Translations under genes and position numbers: made by a program
The notes under the pieces: generated by a model
Database searches by the model: none
The model's input: the letters and a program-made list of their open reading frames with translations, nothing else
Told to the model about the DNA's origin: nothing
NCBI GenBank assembly: GCA_902559035.1
Contig: CACEGG010000005.1
Location: 1-64,000, forward strand
From: an uncultured Bacteroidota bacterium
Lineage (GTDB): Bacteria > Bacteroidota > Bacteroidia > Flavobacteriales > Flavobacteriaceae
Length of the DNA stretch: 64,000 bases
Reading direction: 5' to 3'
Part shown: in pieces, positions 1 through 7,181 of the stretch
Layout of the letters: each line of letters begins with the position of its first letter
How positions within the stretch are numbered: the stretch's first letter is position 1

Positions 1-63
1 AACTTCTAAAACCCAGAGAAATCGAAGGTTTTTTCTTTATATTAGTTTTATAATTTTTAATAA

Positions 64-1014
64 ATGCCAGTAATAAAAACTGACTATAAGCCTCCCTTGC
101 TTTTTAAGAATAGACATATTAATACTATTTATAGCTCATTATTTAGAAAAACAAAACGACTTTCTTTCAAACGAAAGCGAATAGAAACTGTAGACGATGA
201 TTTTTTAGATATTGACTTTATTGAAAATGGAAGTAAAAAAATTGTAATATTATGTCATGGACTAGAAGGTAGTAGTGATTCAAAATATATTCAGGCTACA
301 GCAAAATTATTATCCTTAAATGGATATTCAGTCGCTGCTATGAATTATCGTTTTTGTAGTGGAGAAATTAATCGTCAATTGGTTACCTATCATAGTGGAA
401 AAACTGACGATTTACATGTAATGATTAAATATTTACTTCCAAATTATGACTCTGTATATTTAGTAGGTTTTAGTTTGGGCGGAAATCTTATTTTAAAGTA
501 TAACGGAGATGGTTTATTTTCTTTAAGTCCCAAAATCAAGGCAAATGTAGCCATTTCAGTTCCAGTTGATTTAAAGGGTTCTTCCATAAGTTTAAAGCGT
601 TGTGAAAATGTACTTTATCGTTGGCGTTTTTTAAGAACCTTATCAAAAAAAATGCTCTTAAAGCATCAACAATTTCCAAATCAACTTGATGTATCTCCAT
701 TGAAAAAAGTGAAAACTTTAACAGATTTTGACGATTTTTTCACTAGCAAAATAAATGGTTTTAAAGATGCAGAAGATTATTATTTAAAGGCAAGCAGTAA
801 ACAATTTATTCCCAATATCACAAAACCTACTCTTTTAATTAACGCATTAGATGATCCCTTTTTGTCCGAGTCCTGTTTTCCAATTGTTGAAGCAAAAGAA
901 AATTCAAAATTTAACTTAATGACCCCTTCGTATGGTGGCCATGTGGGTTTTATTTCCAAAGGAGCTTTTTATTGGTCGGAAATCCAAATTTTAAATTTTC
1001 TTAATAGTTATTAA
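64..1014 (+). CDS. YheT-family alpha/beta hydrolase
   Basis: Predicted cytoplasmic serine hydrolase of 316 aa, the usual size for the YheT/COG0429 family. Visible motifs are the oxyanion-region HGLEGSSDS (from His65), the nucleophile elbow GFSLGG with Ser137, an acid candidate in ALDDPF (Asp263/264) and the catalytic His293 in GGHVGF. No signal peptide is seen. The next gene starts 3 bases after its stop, so the two are probably co-transcribed with an SGNH esterase. Family members are carboxylesterase-like, but the natural substrate is unknown. Family assignment is firm; the ester substrate is not predictable. Confidence 0.88.
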   Translation: MPVIKTDYKPPLLFKNRHINTIYSSLFRKTKRLSFKRKRIETVDDDFLDIDFIENGSKKIVILCHGLEGSSDSKYIQATAKLLSLNGYSVAAMNYRFCSGEINRQLVTYHSGKTDDLHVMIKYLLPNYDSVYLVGFSLGGNLILKYNGDGLFSLSPKIKANVAISVPVDLKGSSISLKRCENVLYRWRFLRTLSKKMLLKHQQFPNQLDVSPLKKVKTLTDFDDFFTSKINGFKDAEDYYLKASSKQFIPNITKPTLLINALDDPFLSESCFPIVEAKENSKFNLMTPSYGGHVGFISKGAFYWSEIQILNFLNSY

Positions 1015-1017
1015 ATC

Positions 1018-1713
1018 ATGAGAAAGTATATTATTTTATTTATTCTACTATTTTATTCTTGCTCTCCAATTAAAAAGTATAAAAACACTGCAAGTGTATT
1101 TGAAAAAGAAATTTTGAACTTAGAAAAACTCGACTCTATAAAACAGGCTAATAAAGAGGATTTGCTTTTTATAGGTAGTTCTAGTGTTAGATTATGGGAT
1201 GAAATTGAAAGAGATATGAGCCCTTATAACGCCATTAAAAGAGGGTATGGAGGTGCACATTATTATGATTTAATTCATTTTATAGAAAGATTAGTTGTTA
1301 ATCATTCTCCAAAGGCAATATTAATTTTTGTGGCGAATGATATTACGGGATCTGAAGATGTATTTAAGTCAAGAACTGATTTGTCCGCAGAAGAATTAAA
1401 AAGATTATTTGAATATTGTTTTAATTTGATAAGAAAAATACACAAAGATATACCTGTTTATGTTATTGAAACTACCCCCACACCAAGCAGATGGAATGCT
1501 TGGGACAAGATCTTGAAGGCGAATAACTTAATTAGATCTTATTGTGAAAAAACCCCTAACCTTTATTTTATTGGCACAAGAAATAAATTTATTGGAAATG
1601 ATGGTTTGCCAAAAAAATCATTATTTATTGCTGACGAACTGCACTTAAATGAATTAGGTTATAAACTTTGGTCTCAAATTATAAAATCAAAATTATTAGA
1701 AACTAATATTTAG
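1018..1713 (+). CDS. SGNH/GDSL-family hydrolase lipoprotein
   Basis: Lipid-anchored esterase-like protein of 231 aa. An N-terminal hydrophobic segment ends in a lipobox with Cys15 (FYSCSP). SGNH blocks are visible: block I FIGSSSVR (nucleophile Ser54-56), the GYGGAH region for the block II Gly, block III FVANDI with Asn107, and block V ADELHLN with Asp206 and His209. The block I Asp of GDSL is replaced by Ser, as in many divergent SGNH proteins. It sits 3 bases after the YheT-like gene, and another SGNH gene follows. The target ester (acetylated glycan, lipid or other) cannot be read from the sequence. Confidence 0.82.
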   Translation: MRKYIILFILLFYSCSPIKKYKNTASVFEKEILNLEKLDSIKQANKEDLLFIGSSSVRLWDEIERDMSPYNAIKRGYGGAHYYDLIHFIERLVVNHSPKAILIFVANDITGSEDVFKSRTDLSAEELKRLFEYCFNLIRKIHKDIPVYVIETTPTPSRWNAWDKILKANNLIRSYCEKTPNLYFIGTRNKFIGNDGLPKKSLFIADELHLNELGYKLWSQIIKSKLLETNI

Positions 1714-1801
1714 ACTAAGTATTAATTTTTTTTGGTATATAATTTTAACCTCTTTATCTAAAAAGAGAATTATTATTTAATTTTTTTTAGATATTTCAAA
1801 T

Positions 1802-2503
1802 ATGAAATGGCTCCTAATATTACTCTTACCTTTTTTTTCTTTTACTCAAAACCTGAACAATACTAATAGTTTATACCCCAATGAAAATATATTTATTAAA
1901 TACCACGACAAATGGGGAAGAAATAATTACAAGAAAGTAGTAAAAGAATTTAAAAAATCTCCTTTGAGTAAAGGGGATATTGTTTTCTTAGGTAATAGTA
2001 TTACTGCTGGTGGAAATGATTGGAGCATAAGGTTAAATTATCCAAATATCAGAAACAGAGGAATTGGAGGGGATGTTACTGAGGGAGTATTACACAGGCT
2101 TGATGAAATTACTTATTATAAACCTAAAGCAGTTTTTTTGTTAATAGGAATTAATGATTTGTGGAATACTTCTCCTATTGAACCCACTGTTGATTATATT
2201 TCAAAAAATATAATTAGAATTACACAAGAAATTAAAAAAAAATCACCTAAGACTAAAGTTTTTGTACAAACCATTCTACCTGTTGAAAAACAGATATACA
2301 GAGTTCCTATAAATGAAATCAATAATTTTTTAAAATCTGAAGAATCTAAAAATTCTTATTCAATTATCGATTTACACTCATTTTTTGTTGATGATAAAGG
2401 GTTAATTATTGAAGACTTTTTTAGTGATGGAATTCATTTAACAGAAGAAGGCTACAATAATTGGGTTAAAATTATAAGGCCTATAGTTCAATCTATTAAA
2501 TAG
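1802..2503 (+). CDS. Secreted SGNH-family esterase (platelet-activating-factor acetylhydrolase-like)
   Basis: Secreted 233-aa SGNH hydrolase. The first ~16 residues form a signal peptide (MKWLLILLLPFFSFTQ). Blocks are canonical: FLGNSITAGG with Ser66, RGIGGDV with Gly89/90, LIGINDLW with Asn118, and DGIHLTEEG with Asp209/His212. Proteins with this GIGGDVTxGVLxRLDE pattern resemble PAF-acetylhydrolase-like or carbohydrate O-acetylesterases of Bacteroidota. It stands 88 bases downstream of another SGNH gene, so it may be transcribed separately. Deacetylation of glycans is a reasonable inference given the glycoside hydrolases elsewhere in the window, but is not shown. Confidence 0.85.
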   Translation: MKWLLILLLPFFSFTQNLNNTNSLYPNENIFIKYHDKWGRNNYKKVVKEFKKSPLSKGDIVFLGNSITAGGNDWSIRLNYPNIRNRGIGGDVTEGVLHRLDEITYYKPKAVFLLIGINDLWNTSPIEPTVDYISKNIIRITQEIKKKSPKTKVFVQTILPVEKQIYRVPINEINNFLKSEESKNSYSIIDLHSFFVDDKGLIIEDFFSDGIHLTEEGYNNWVKIIRPIVQSIK

Positions 2504-2517
2504 AAAGTTTAAGTCAT

Positions 2518-2550
2518 TTGACATTGTAAGTCGAATGTTTTTTATATTAG
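2518..2550 (+). promoter_or_regulatory. Promoter with overlapping inverted repeat
   Basis: TTG at 2518-2520 is followed after 22 bases by TATATTAG at 2543-2550, close to the Bacteroidota TTG-N17-23-TAnnTTTG pattern and 25 bases before the next start codon. The arms CATTTGAC (2515-2522) and GTCGAATG (2530-2537) form an inverted repeat with one G-T type mismatch and a 7-base centre, covering the -33 element. It may be an operator. Confidence 0.45.
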
Positions 2551-2574
2551 CATAGCAACAATAAATTAACTATA

Positions 2575-2991
2575 ATGAAAAAAACAATCCTTTTATTATC
2601 ATTCTTTTTTATAATCTCTTGTCAAGAAACTAAAAAAGTTGAAGAAGCTGTAAAACTATCACCAACAGCAGAAGCTATAAAAAATTACAAAGTAAATTTT
2701 GTATGGACAGAAGGCTATGAAGCATGGTCAAAAGTACCAACAACAGATGATTACCATATGTCTGCTCCTTTGATTGGACTTGAGGCTACTGGGCCCGCCG
2801 AAATTGAAGAAATTATTTTTGGATTTGTTACTGAAAATGAACTTAAACAAGAACTTGTAGATATAGTAGAGTTAGGGGATTATATTACTTGTTTTTTAAA
2901 ATTAACAACAAAAACTGGAGATGTTATTGATGGCGTTGAAGTTTTTAAAGTAGATAAAGAAGGAAGAGTCGAAAAAATATGGGCTCTTTAA
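2575..2991 (+). CDS. Lipoprotein of unknown function, NTF2-like fold suspected
   Basis: Short lipoprotein of 138 aa with a typical signal and lipobox ending at Cys16 (FFIISCQ). The mature part is acidic. Its pattern of a YKVNFVWTEGYEAW helix followed by alternating strands, ending VEVFKVDKEGRVEKIW, resembles the SnoaL/NTF2-like cone fold. No catalytic residues can be named. It begins 25 bases after a good promoter and is followed 24 bases later by a second lipoprotein with a clearer SnoaL-like domain, so the two form a likely operon of paralogous pocket proteins. The gene is real; its function is unknown. Confidence 0.75.
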   Translation: MKKTILLLSFFFIISCQETKKVEEAVKLSPTAEAIKNYKVNFVWTEGYEAWSKVPTTDDYHMSAPLIGLEATGPAEIEEIIFGFVTENELKQELVDIVELGDYITCFLKLTTKTGDVIDGVEVFKVDKEGRVEKIWAL

Positions 2992-3015
2992 TATTAACAA
3001 CTAAATATTTATAAC

Positions 3016-3522
3016 ATGAAAAATTTATTAACACTTTTTTTAACCCTATTAATTGTAGGTTGTTCTCAGCAACCCAGTGAACAATGTCAAAACTTAGAAT
3101 CAGCAAACACTCAACTTGAAAATAACCTGAACACATACAAAACTGCTTGGGACATATTTTTTGAAAATAGAGACCCAAGTGCTATTAACACTGAAAGTTT
3201 TGATGAGCAAGTAACTGTTGTTACTGCTTCTGGTGATGTTACAGGAATTGATGCTTTCAGAGACTATTATAGCAATTATCTTACTGCATTTTCTGATGCC
3301 GAATTTACTTTTGTTCACATTTTTGGACAAGGCGATAAATTAGTTAAACAATGGAATTTTAAAGGAACACATGATGGAGATTTTTTTGGAATTCCAGCAA
3401 CTAACAAATCATTAGATCTTTCAGGAACTACAATAGTGATGATGAAAGACGGAAAAGTATTTAAAGAACAAGATTTCTTTGATAATCATACGTTTTTAAT
3501 GCAACTTGGTCTTCTAGAATAA
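3016..3522 (+). CDS. SnoaL-like (ester cyclase-type) lipoprotein
   Basis: Lipoprotein of 168 aa with lipobox Cys16 (LLIVGCSQ). Residues ~45-165 match the SnoaL-like/ester-cyclase pattern: a WDIFFENRD helix, FRDYYSNYLTAFSD, the strand KQWNFKGTHDGDFFGIPATNK, then MMKDGKVFKEQDFFDNHTFLMQLG. The GTHxGxFxGIPATxK signature is characteristic of the family, which holds small cyclases and many uncharacterised ligand-binding proteins. It lies 24 bases after the preceding lipoprotein gene and 38 bases before a TauE-type transporter gene. The fold is confident; the ligand is not known. Confidence 0.82.
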   Translation: MKNLLTLFLTLLIVGCSQQPSEQCQNLESANTQLENNLNTYKTAWDIFFENRDPSAINTESFDEQVTVVTASGDVTGIDAFRDYYSNYLTAFSDAEFTFVHIFGQGDKLVKQWNFKGTHDGDFFGIPATNKSLDLSGTTIVMMKDGKVFKEQDFFDNHTFLMQLGLLE

Positions 3523-3560
3523 TAATTTTTTTTATTCTAAACCAGGGCTAATATATATTT

Positions 3561-4346
3561 ATGGAATTTATTGGCTTCTTCTTCGCGTTGTTCATTGGCT
3601 TTTCTATTGGCTTATTTGGCGGAGGAGGATCAATATTGTCCGTTCCAGTTTTAGCTTATTTGTTTTTATTGGATGAAAAAATTTCAACAGCTTATTCATT
3701 ATTTATAGTAGGTGTCACTGCACTTATAGGTGGAGTCAAACAAAACTTTAATAAAAATGTTAATTGGCGAACAGCTTTATTATTTGGAACACCTTCTGTA
3801 TTAGGGGTTTGGTGTATAAGAAAATTTGTAATTCCTGAATTGCCTGAAATATTATTTGAAATAGGTGATATTGCTGTTTCAAGGAGAATGGGAATGTTTG
3901 GAGTCTTCATTGTTTTAATGTTTCTGGCATCTTATTTTATTTTGAATGAAAAAGTCTATAAAAAAGAAAAAACAGATAAAAAGACTAATTATTTTCTGGT
4001 AATTTTTGAGGGTTTAATTGTTGGGGCTGTCACTGGTTTTGTTGGAGCTGGAGGAGGTTTTTTGATAGTTCCTGCTTTGGTTCTTCTAATAAACTTAAAC
4101 ATGAAAGAGGCAATAGGAACCTCATTAGTTATAATAGCATTGAAATCGATTATTGGTTTTTTTCTTGGAGATGCTTTGATAATAAATATTGATTGGAACT
4201 TTTTAATTCTTTTTACCAGTATTACTATTTGTGGAATGTTTTTTGGGATCTATGCTGGAAAGTTTCTAAATAATCAATCTTTAAAAAGAGGGTTTGGATA
4301 CTTTATTTTATTTATGGCTTTTTTTATGTTATATATGGAATTTTAA
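3561..4346 (+). CDS. TauE/SafE-family sulfite/sulfonate exporter-like permease
   Basis: Inner-membrane permease of 261 aa with about eight hydrophobic segments. The two family half-repeats are seen as GLFGGGGSILSVPVLAYLF near residue 20 and GFVGAGGGFLIVPALVLL near residue 160, the internally duplicated glycine-rich motifs of TauE/SafE (PF01925) transporters. Family members move sulfite, sulfoacetate or other organosulfur anions, usually outward. It is 38 bases downstream of a lipoprotein gene and is closed by a terminator. A second, more divergent TauE/SafE gene lies at 9488-10261. Substrate cannot be inferred from sequence. Confidence 0.88.
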   Translation: MEFIGFFFALFIGFSIGLFGGGGSILSVPVLAYLFLLDEKISTAYSLFIVGVTALIGGVKQNFNKNVNWRTALLFGTPSVLGVWCIRKFVIPELPEILFEIGDIAVSRRMGMFGVFIVLMFLASYFILNEKVYKKEKTDKKTNYFLVIFEGLIVGAVTGFVGAGGGFLIVPALVLLINLNMKEAIGTSLVIIALKSIIGFFLGDALIINIDWNFLILFTSITICGMFFGIYAGKFLNNQSLKRGFGYFILFMAFFMLYMEF

Positions 4347-4350
4347 ATAA

Positions 4351-4377
4351 AAAAAGCCTCTCTTAGAGGGTTTTTTT
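4351..4377. terminator. Bidirectional intrinsic terminator
   Basis: The stem CCTCT (4357-4361)/AGAGG (4365-4369) with a CTT loop is flanked by an A5 run on the left and a T7 run on the right, so it can end transcription in both directions. It sits between two convergent genes; the stop codon of the minus-strand gene (4363-4365) lies inside the hairpin. Confidence 0.8.
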
Positions 4378-5241
4378 ATCTCTTTCAATTAAGTTATAGA
4401 TAAGTAATATAATAAGTCCAAACACAATACCTGAAATAATTAATAATATACTTGTTAGTCCAGAAACCGAAAAAGATAGCCTGAGAAGTATTGTAGAAAT
4501 AATAAACCCTGTATTTCTTATTAATTGACTGTATCGTTCAGTATATTGAAATGACATTAGAAGAATAAATACATCAGCTAAAATCATAATTGTAAAAAAT
4601 TCGTTAAAGAATAAATTATTTAAATCCTCATCAAAGGCTTGTTCTATAAATACGCCGTTAACCCAATTTCCAAAGCTAATTATACACACAAAAAATAGGG
4701 TAGGAAGTAAAATGATACTTACTAATTTTTTTGAGGCAATGAACCTATCTAGTTTTTCTGAAACTGGTTTAATGGGAAGTTTTTCTTTTGTTTCCTTAAA
4801 AAGATAAATTAAAAAGAATATAATTAAGACTCCAATTAAATCATATATGAGTTGGAGATTATTTGAGTTTTCAAACCAATTGGCATTTAGATCAACAAGA
4901 GGAATATCTTTAAATATTTTTCTAATTACAATTAGAGACATTATTTGATATTGTTTACCAACCGCAGTTGTAAAGGATCTAGGTATGTAGTAAACCAGTA
5001 AAAACGCTTCATAAACAAGTATGAAAGAAAAGGGAGTGTATAAAGCAGAAATTGGATTCGAAAATAAATCAGTTCCAACAATTGAAAGCTCTATTAAATT
5101 ATAGTTGTTTAGAAGAATTATTAGTAGATGTAGTACAAAGCCAAATGATGCTAAATAAAGTATATATTTTTCAAATTTTTCAAGAACTTTTTCAGAAAAA
5201 ATTTTCAAAAACAAAGTTTCTATATTTTGCTGGATTGTCAT
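4363..5241 (-). CDS. Unknown polytopic membrane protein
   Basis: A 292-aa protein with around seven hydrophobic segments (roughly residues 27-47, 63-86, 130-148, 173-191, 212-232 and two between 244 and 285) and charged loops. Similar hypothetical proteins of Bacteroidota have ~290 aa and no assigned domain. No transport or catalytic motif is evident. It is a monocistronic minus-strand gene, ending in the shared terminator and starting next to the region that carries a candidate small RNA. Long length, membrane pattern and lack of a competing frame make it a real gene of unknown function. Confidence 0.72.
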   Translation of the reverse strand: MTIQQNIETLFLKIFSEKVLEKFEKYILYLASFGFVLHLLIILLNNYNLIELSIVGTDLFSNPISALYTPFSFILVYEAFLLVYYIPRSFTTAVGKQYQIMSLIVIRKIFKDIPLVDLNANWFENSNNLQLIYDLIGVLIIFFLIYLFKETKEKLPIKPVSEKLDRFIASKKLVSIILLPTLFFVCIISFGNWVNGVFIEQAFDEDLNNLFFNEFFTIMILADVFILLMSFQYTERYSQLIRNTGFIISTILLRLSFSVSGLTSILLIISGIVFGLIILLIYNLIERDKKTL

Positions 5242-5311
5242 AACGATATGATTATTAATTAATTAAAAGTAGTATTTTTTAAATTAAATTTTATATTTTT
5301 ATTAAATAAGG

Positions 5312-5339
5312 TTGACAGCCTTAATCTTCAAAATATTTG
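5312..5339 (+). promoter_or_regulatory. Promoter of candidate small RNA
   Basis: TTGACA begins at 5312, and after 17 bases from the TTG comes AATATTTG (5332-5339), which matches TAnnTTTG at every fixed position but the first. Transcription would start at about 5343, at the first hairpin of the downstream structured region. Confidence 0.55.
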
Positions 5340-5435
5340 AAAACCCGTGTGGACTGGGTTTATAATATAGTCGCGGGTGGAGAGAACGCATCCGAAAAAA
5401 TCGTTACATAAGTTTAACGCCTAAAGATAATAATC

Positions 5436-5513
5436 ATGAGCGAAGAAATTATGTTAGCACTAACACAAAACAACGGACACGCAAACGCTATGAACGAAAT
5501 ATGGAAAGAATGA
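5436..5513 (+). CDS. Possible 25-aa micro-ORF inside structured RNA
   Basis: An ATG-initiated frame encodes 25 aa starting MSEEIMLALT and ending MNEIWKE, polar and slightly acidic with four Asn and no hydrophobic segment. It begins after an A-rich stretch (CTAAAGATAATAATC) like other start sites here. The TGA stop lies in the loop of the 8-bp stem at 5500-5521, so translation would disturb that structure. No run of one amino acid suggests an attenuation leader. It could be a chance ORF in an RNA gene, a regulatory leader or a real small protein; the sequence alone cannot decide. Confidence 0.35.
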   Translation: MSEEIMLALTQNNGHANAMNEIWKE

Positions 5514-5545
5514 TTTCCATAGATTTTGTAATTTTAAATTGTTTG

Positions 5546-5574
5546 AACCCTCTTTGAAAAAAGAGGGTTTTTTT
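5546..5574 (+). terminator. Intrinsic terminator
   Basis: A perfect 10-bp stem AACCCTCTTT (5546-5555)/AAAGAGGGTT (5560-5569) closed by a GAAA tetraloop (5556-5559) runs into seven T's (5568-5574). It separates the candidate RNA from the sugar-porter operon that starts at 5645. Confidence 0.88.
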
Positions 5575-5644
5575 ATGTAAGGTTTTGTATAGGTTGTTTA
5601 GTTGTTAATCTTTAAATAAGATGTTAATTTGATAAAAAAATAAT

Positions 5645-7177
5645 ATGACAAAAAAAACATTGTTTATTGCTTTTGTTGTTTCTCTGGGAGGATTTTTATT
5701 TGGATTTGATGCAGGTATAATTTCAGGTGTAATGTCATTTGCAGGCCCAGAATTTAATTTAAATGATGCTCAAACTGGTTGGGTGGTGAGTTCACCTTCC
5801 TTTGCTGCAATGATAGCTATGTTAGTTTCAGGCAAGTTAAGTGACAGAATTGGAAGAAAAAAAATTTTAATAGTAGTAGCTTTTTTATACGCCTTTTCTG
5901 CATTAGCATCAGCCTACTCTTACAGCTATGAAACCTTATATATTGCAAGGATGATTGGAGGTTTAGCTTTTGGAGCTGCTTTAATATTAGCGCCTACTTA
6001 CATTGCAGAAATTTCAAATTCTCAAAATAGAGGAACATTAGTTTCAATCCAACAGCTCAATATAGTTTTAGGTTTTTTTGCAGCTTTTTTAAGTAATTAT
6101 TATTTCAATAATTTAAACTCTTCAAGTCAAATTTTCTCTGATGAAATTGTTTGGAGATGGATGCTTGGAGTGGAGTTTATTCCAGCAATTATATATTTTG
6201 TTTTAATGTTTTTTGTGCCCAAAAGTCCTAGATGGCTTTTCAATCAAAATCAAACAACTCAAGCAAAAAAAGTTTTATTACAGATTCATGGTTCACAACA
6301 AGCAGAAATTGAAATAGAAGCTATCAAACAAAATATTAATACGTCCAGCAATGTTGTTAAGACAAACTTTAAAGTTTTATTTAGCCCAGCCTTAAGATAT
6401 ATTATGGGAATAGGCTTATTGTTGGGTGTTTTACAACAAGCCACAGGAATTAATGCTATATATTTTTATGCAACATCAATTTTTAAACAAACAGGAATTG
6501 GAACCGATGCTGCTTTTTCATCCGGAGTTTTACTTAGCTTAACTACAGTTATATTTACTTTAATCGCTATGTATTTAGTAGATAGAATGGGTAGAAGACC
6601 ATTATTATTAGTTGGAATTACAGGGATAGCAATTAGTCTACTTACTTGTGCGTATGGATTTAATCAAGCAAAATATCAATTAACAGAAGACGGTATAAAC
6701 TCACTGAGTTTAGTAGATTCTTCTAAACTATTAAAATTCCAAGATTTAGAATTTGAAAGTGATGTTGAATTTAAAAATAAACTAAAATCTGCAATAGGAA
6801 ATCAAGTTTATGCTAAAAATGAAGGTGCGATTCTTGAAGCAGCTACAAAAATGAATTCAACTTTAGTGCTTTTTGGAATTTTTGGATTCATTGCCTGTTT
6901 TGCTTTTTCATTAGGCCCGATCATGTGGGTGATGTTATCTGAGTTATTTCCTAATAAATATAGAGGTTTGGCAATTGGGGTTATTGGATTTATAAATTCA
7001 TTTACCAGTTGGACAATTCAACAAGTTTTTCCATGGGAATTATCAAATTTAGGTAGTTCATTAACTTTTTTAATTTATGGTCTTATAGCTGTTTTTGGAG
7101 TCGTAATGTTCACGAAGTACCTTCCTGAAACAAAAGGTAAATCTTTAGAAGAAATAGAATTAGAATTCGTAAAATAA
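5645..7177 (+). CDS. MFS sugar porter (sugar:H+ symporter family)
   Basis: Inner-membrane monosaccharide transporter of 510 aa with ~12 TM segments. Sugar-porter signatures are all present: GFDAGIISG in TM1, SDRIGRKK in loop 2-3, PKSPRWLF before the central loop, LQQATGINAIYFYAT in TM7, DRMGRRP in loop 8-9 and PETKGKSLEEIE at the end. A ~60-residue hydrophilic stretch rich in Lys/Glu lies between TM9 and TM10 (about residues 340-400), longer than in classic XylE-type proteins. It leads a tight operon with a GH16 glucanase 4 bases downstream, so glucose or gluco-oligosaccharide-derived sugar uptake is a fair inference. Confidence 0.93.
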   Translation: MTKKTLFIAFVVSLGGFLFGFDAGIISGVMSFAGPEFNLNDAQTGWVVSSPSFAAMIAMLVSGKLSDRIGRKKILIVVAFLYAFSALASAYSYSYETLYIARMIGGLAFGAALILAPTYIAEISNSQNRGTLVSIQQLNIVLGFFAAFLSNYYFNNLNSSSQIFSDEIVWRWMLGVEFIPAIIYFVLMFFVPKSPRWLFNQNQTTQAKKVLLQIHGSQQAEIEIEAIKQNINTSSNVVKTNFKVLFSPALRYIMGIGLLLGVLQQATGINAIYFYATSIFKQTGIGTDAAFSSGVLLSLTTVIFTLIAMYLVDRMGRRPLLLVGITGIAISLLTCAYGFNQAKYQLTEDGINSLSLVDSSKLLKFQDLEFESDVEFKNKLKSAIGNQVYAKNEGAILEAATKMNSTLVLFGIFGFIACFAFSLGPIMWVMLSELFPNKYRGLAIGVIGFINSFTSWTIQQVFPWELSNLGSSLTFLIYGLIAVFGVVMFTKYLPETKGKSLEEIELEFVK

Positions 7178-7181
7178 TAAT

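Larger units (their letters stand above)
5341..5574 (+). ncRNA. Candidate structured RNA, unknown family
   Basis: This part of a 403-base gap between genes is clearly richer in G and C than its surroundings and holds a series of local hairpins: AAACCC/GGGTTT (5341-5346/5356-5361), CGGGTG/CATCCG (5374-5379/5389-5394, one wobble), CGTTA/TAACG (5402-5406/5415-5419), TGTTA/TAACA (5452-5456/5461-5465), TATGGAAA/TTTCCATA (5500-5507/5514-5521) and a terminator. With the upstream promoter this defines a transcript of about 230 nt. It lacks the recognisable conserved elements of tmRNA, RNase P RNA and SRP RNA. A 25-codon ORF lies inside it, so it may be a dual-function RNA or a micro-gene with a structured leader. 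The identity is unknown. Confidence 0.5.

Noticed and set aside
1741-1800. Hairpin CTCTTT/AAAGAG as an intrinsic terminator after the first SGNH gene
   Set aside because: The stem is weak and the following sequence has no continuous T-run of useful length directly after the stem.
5341-5574. tmRNA, RNase P RNA, SRP RNA or a known riboswitch
   Set aside because: None of the fixed elements I know (a tag ORF ending in ALAA, the GGAAG SRP loop, P4 core of RNase P, common riboswitch cores) is present. An unfamiliar Rfam family is still possible.
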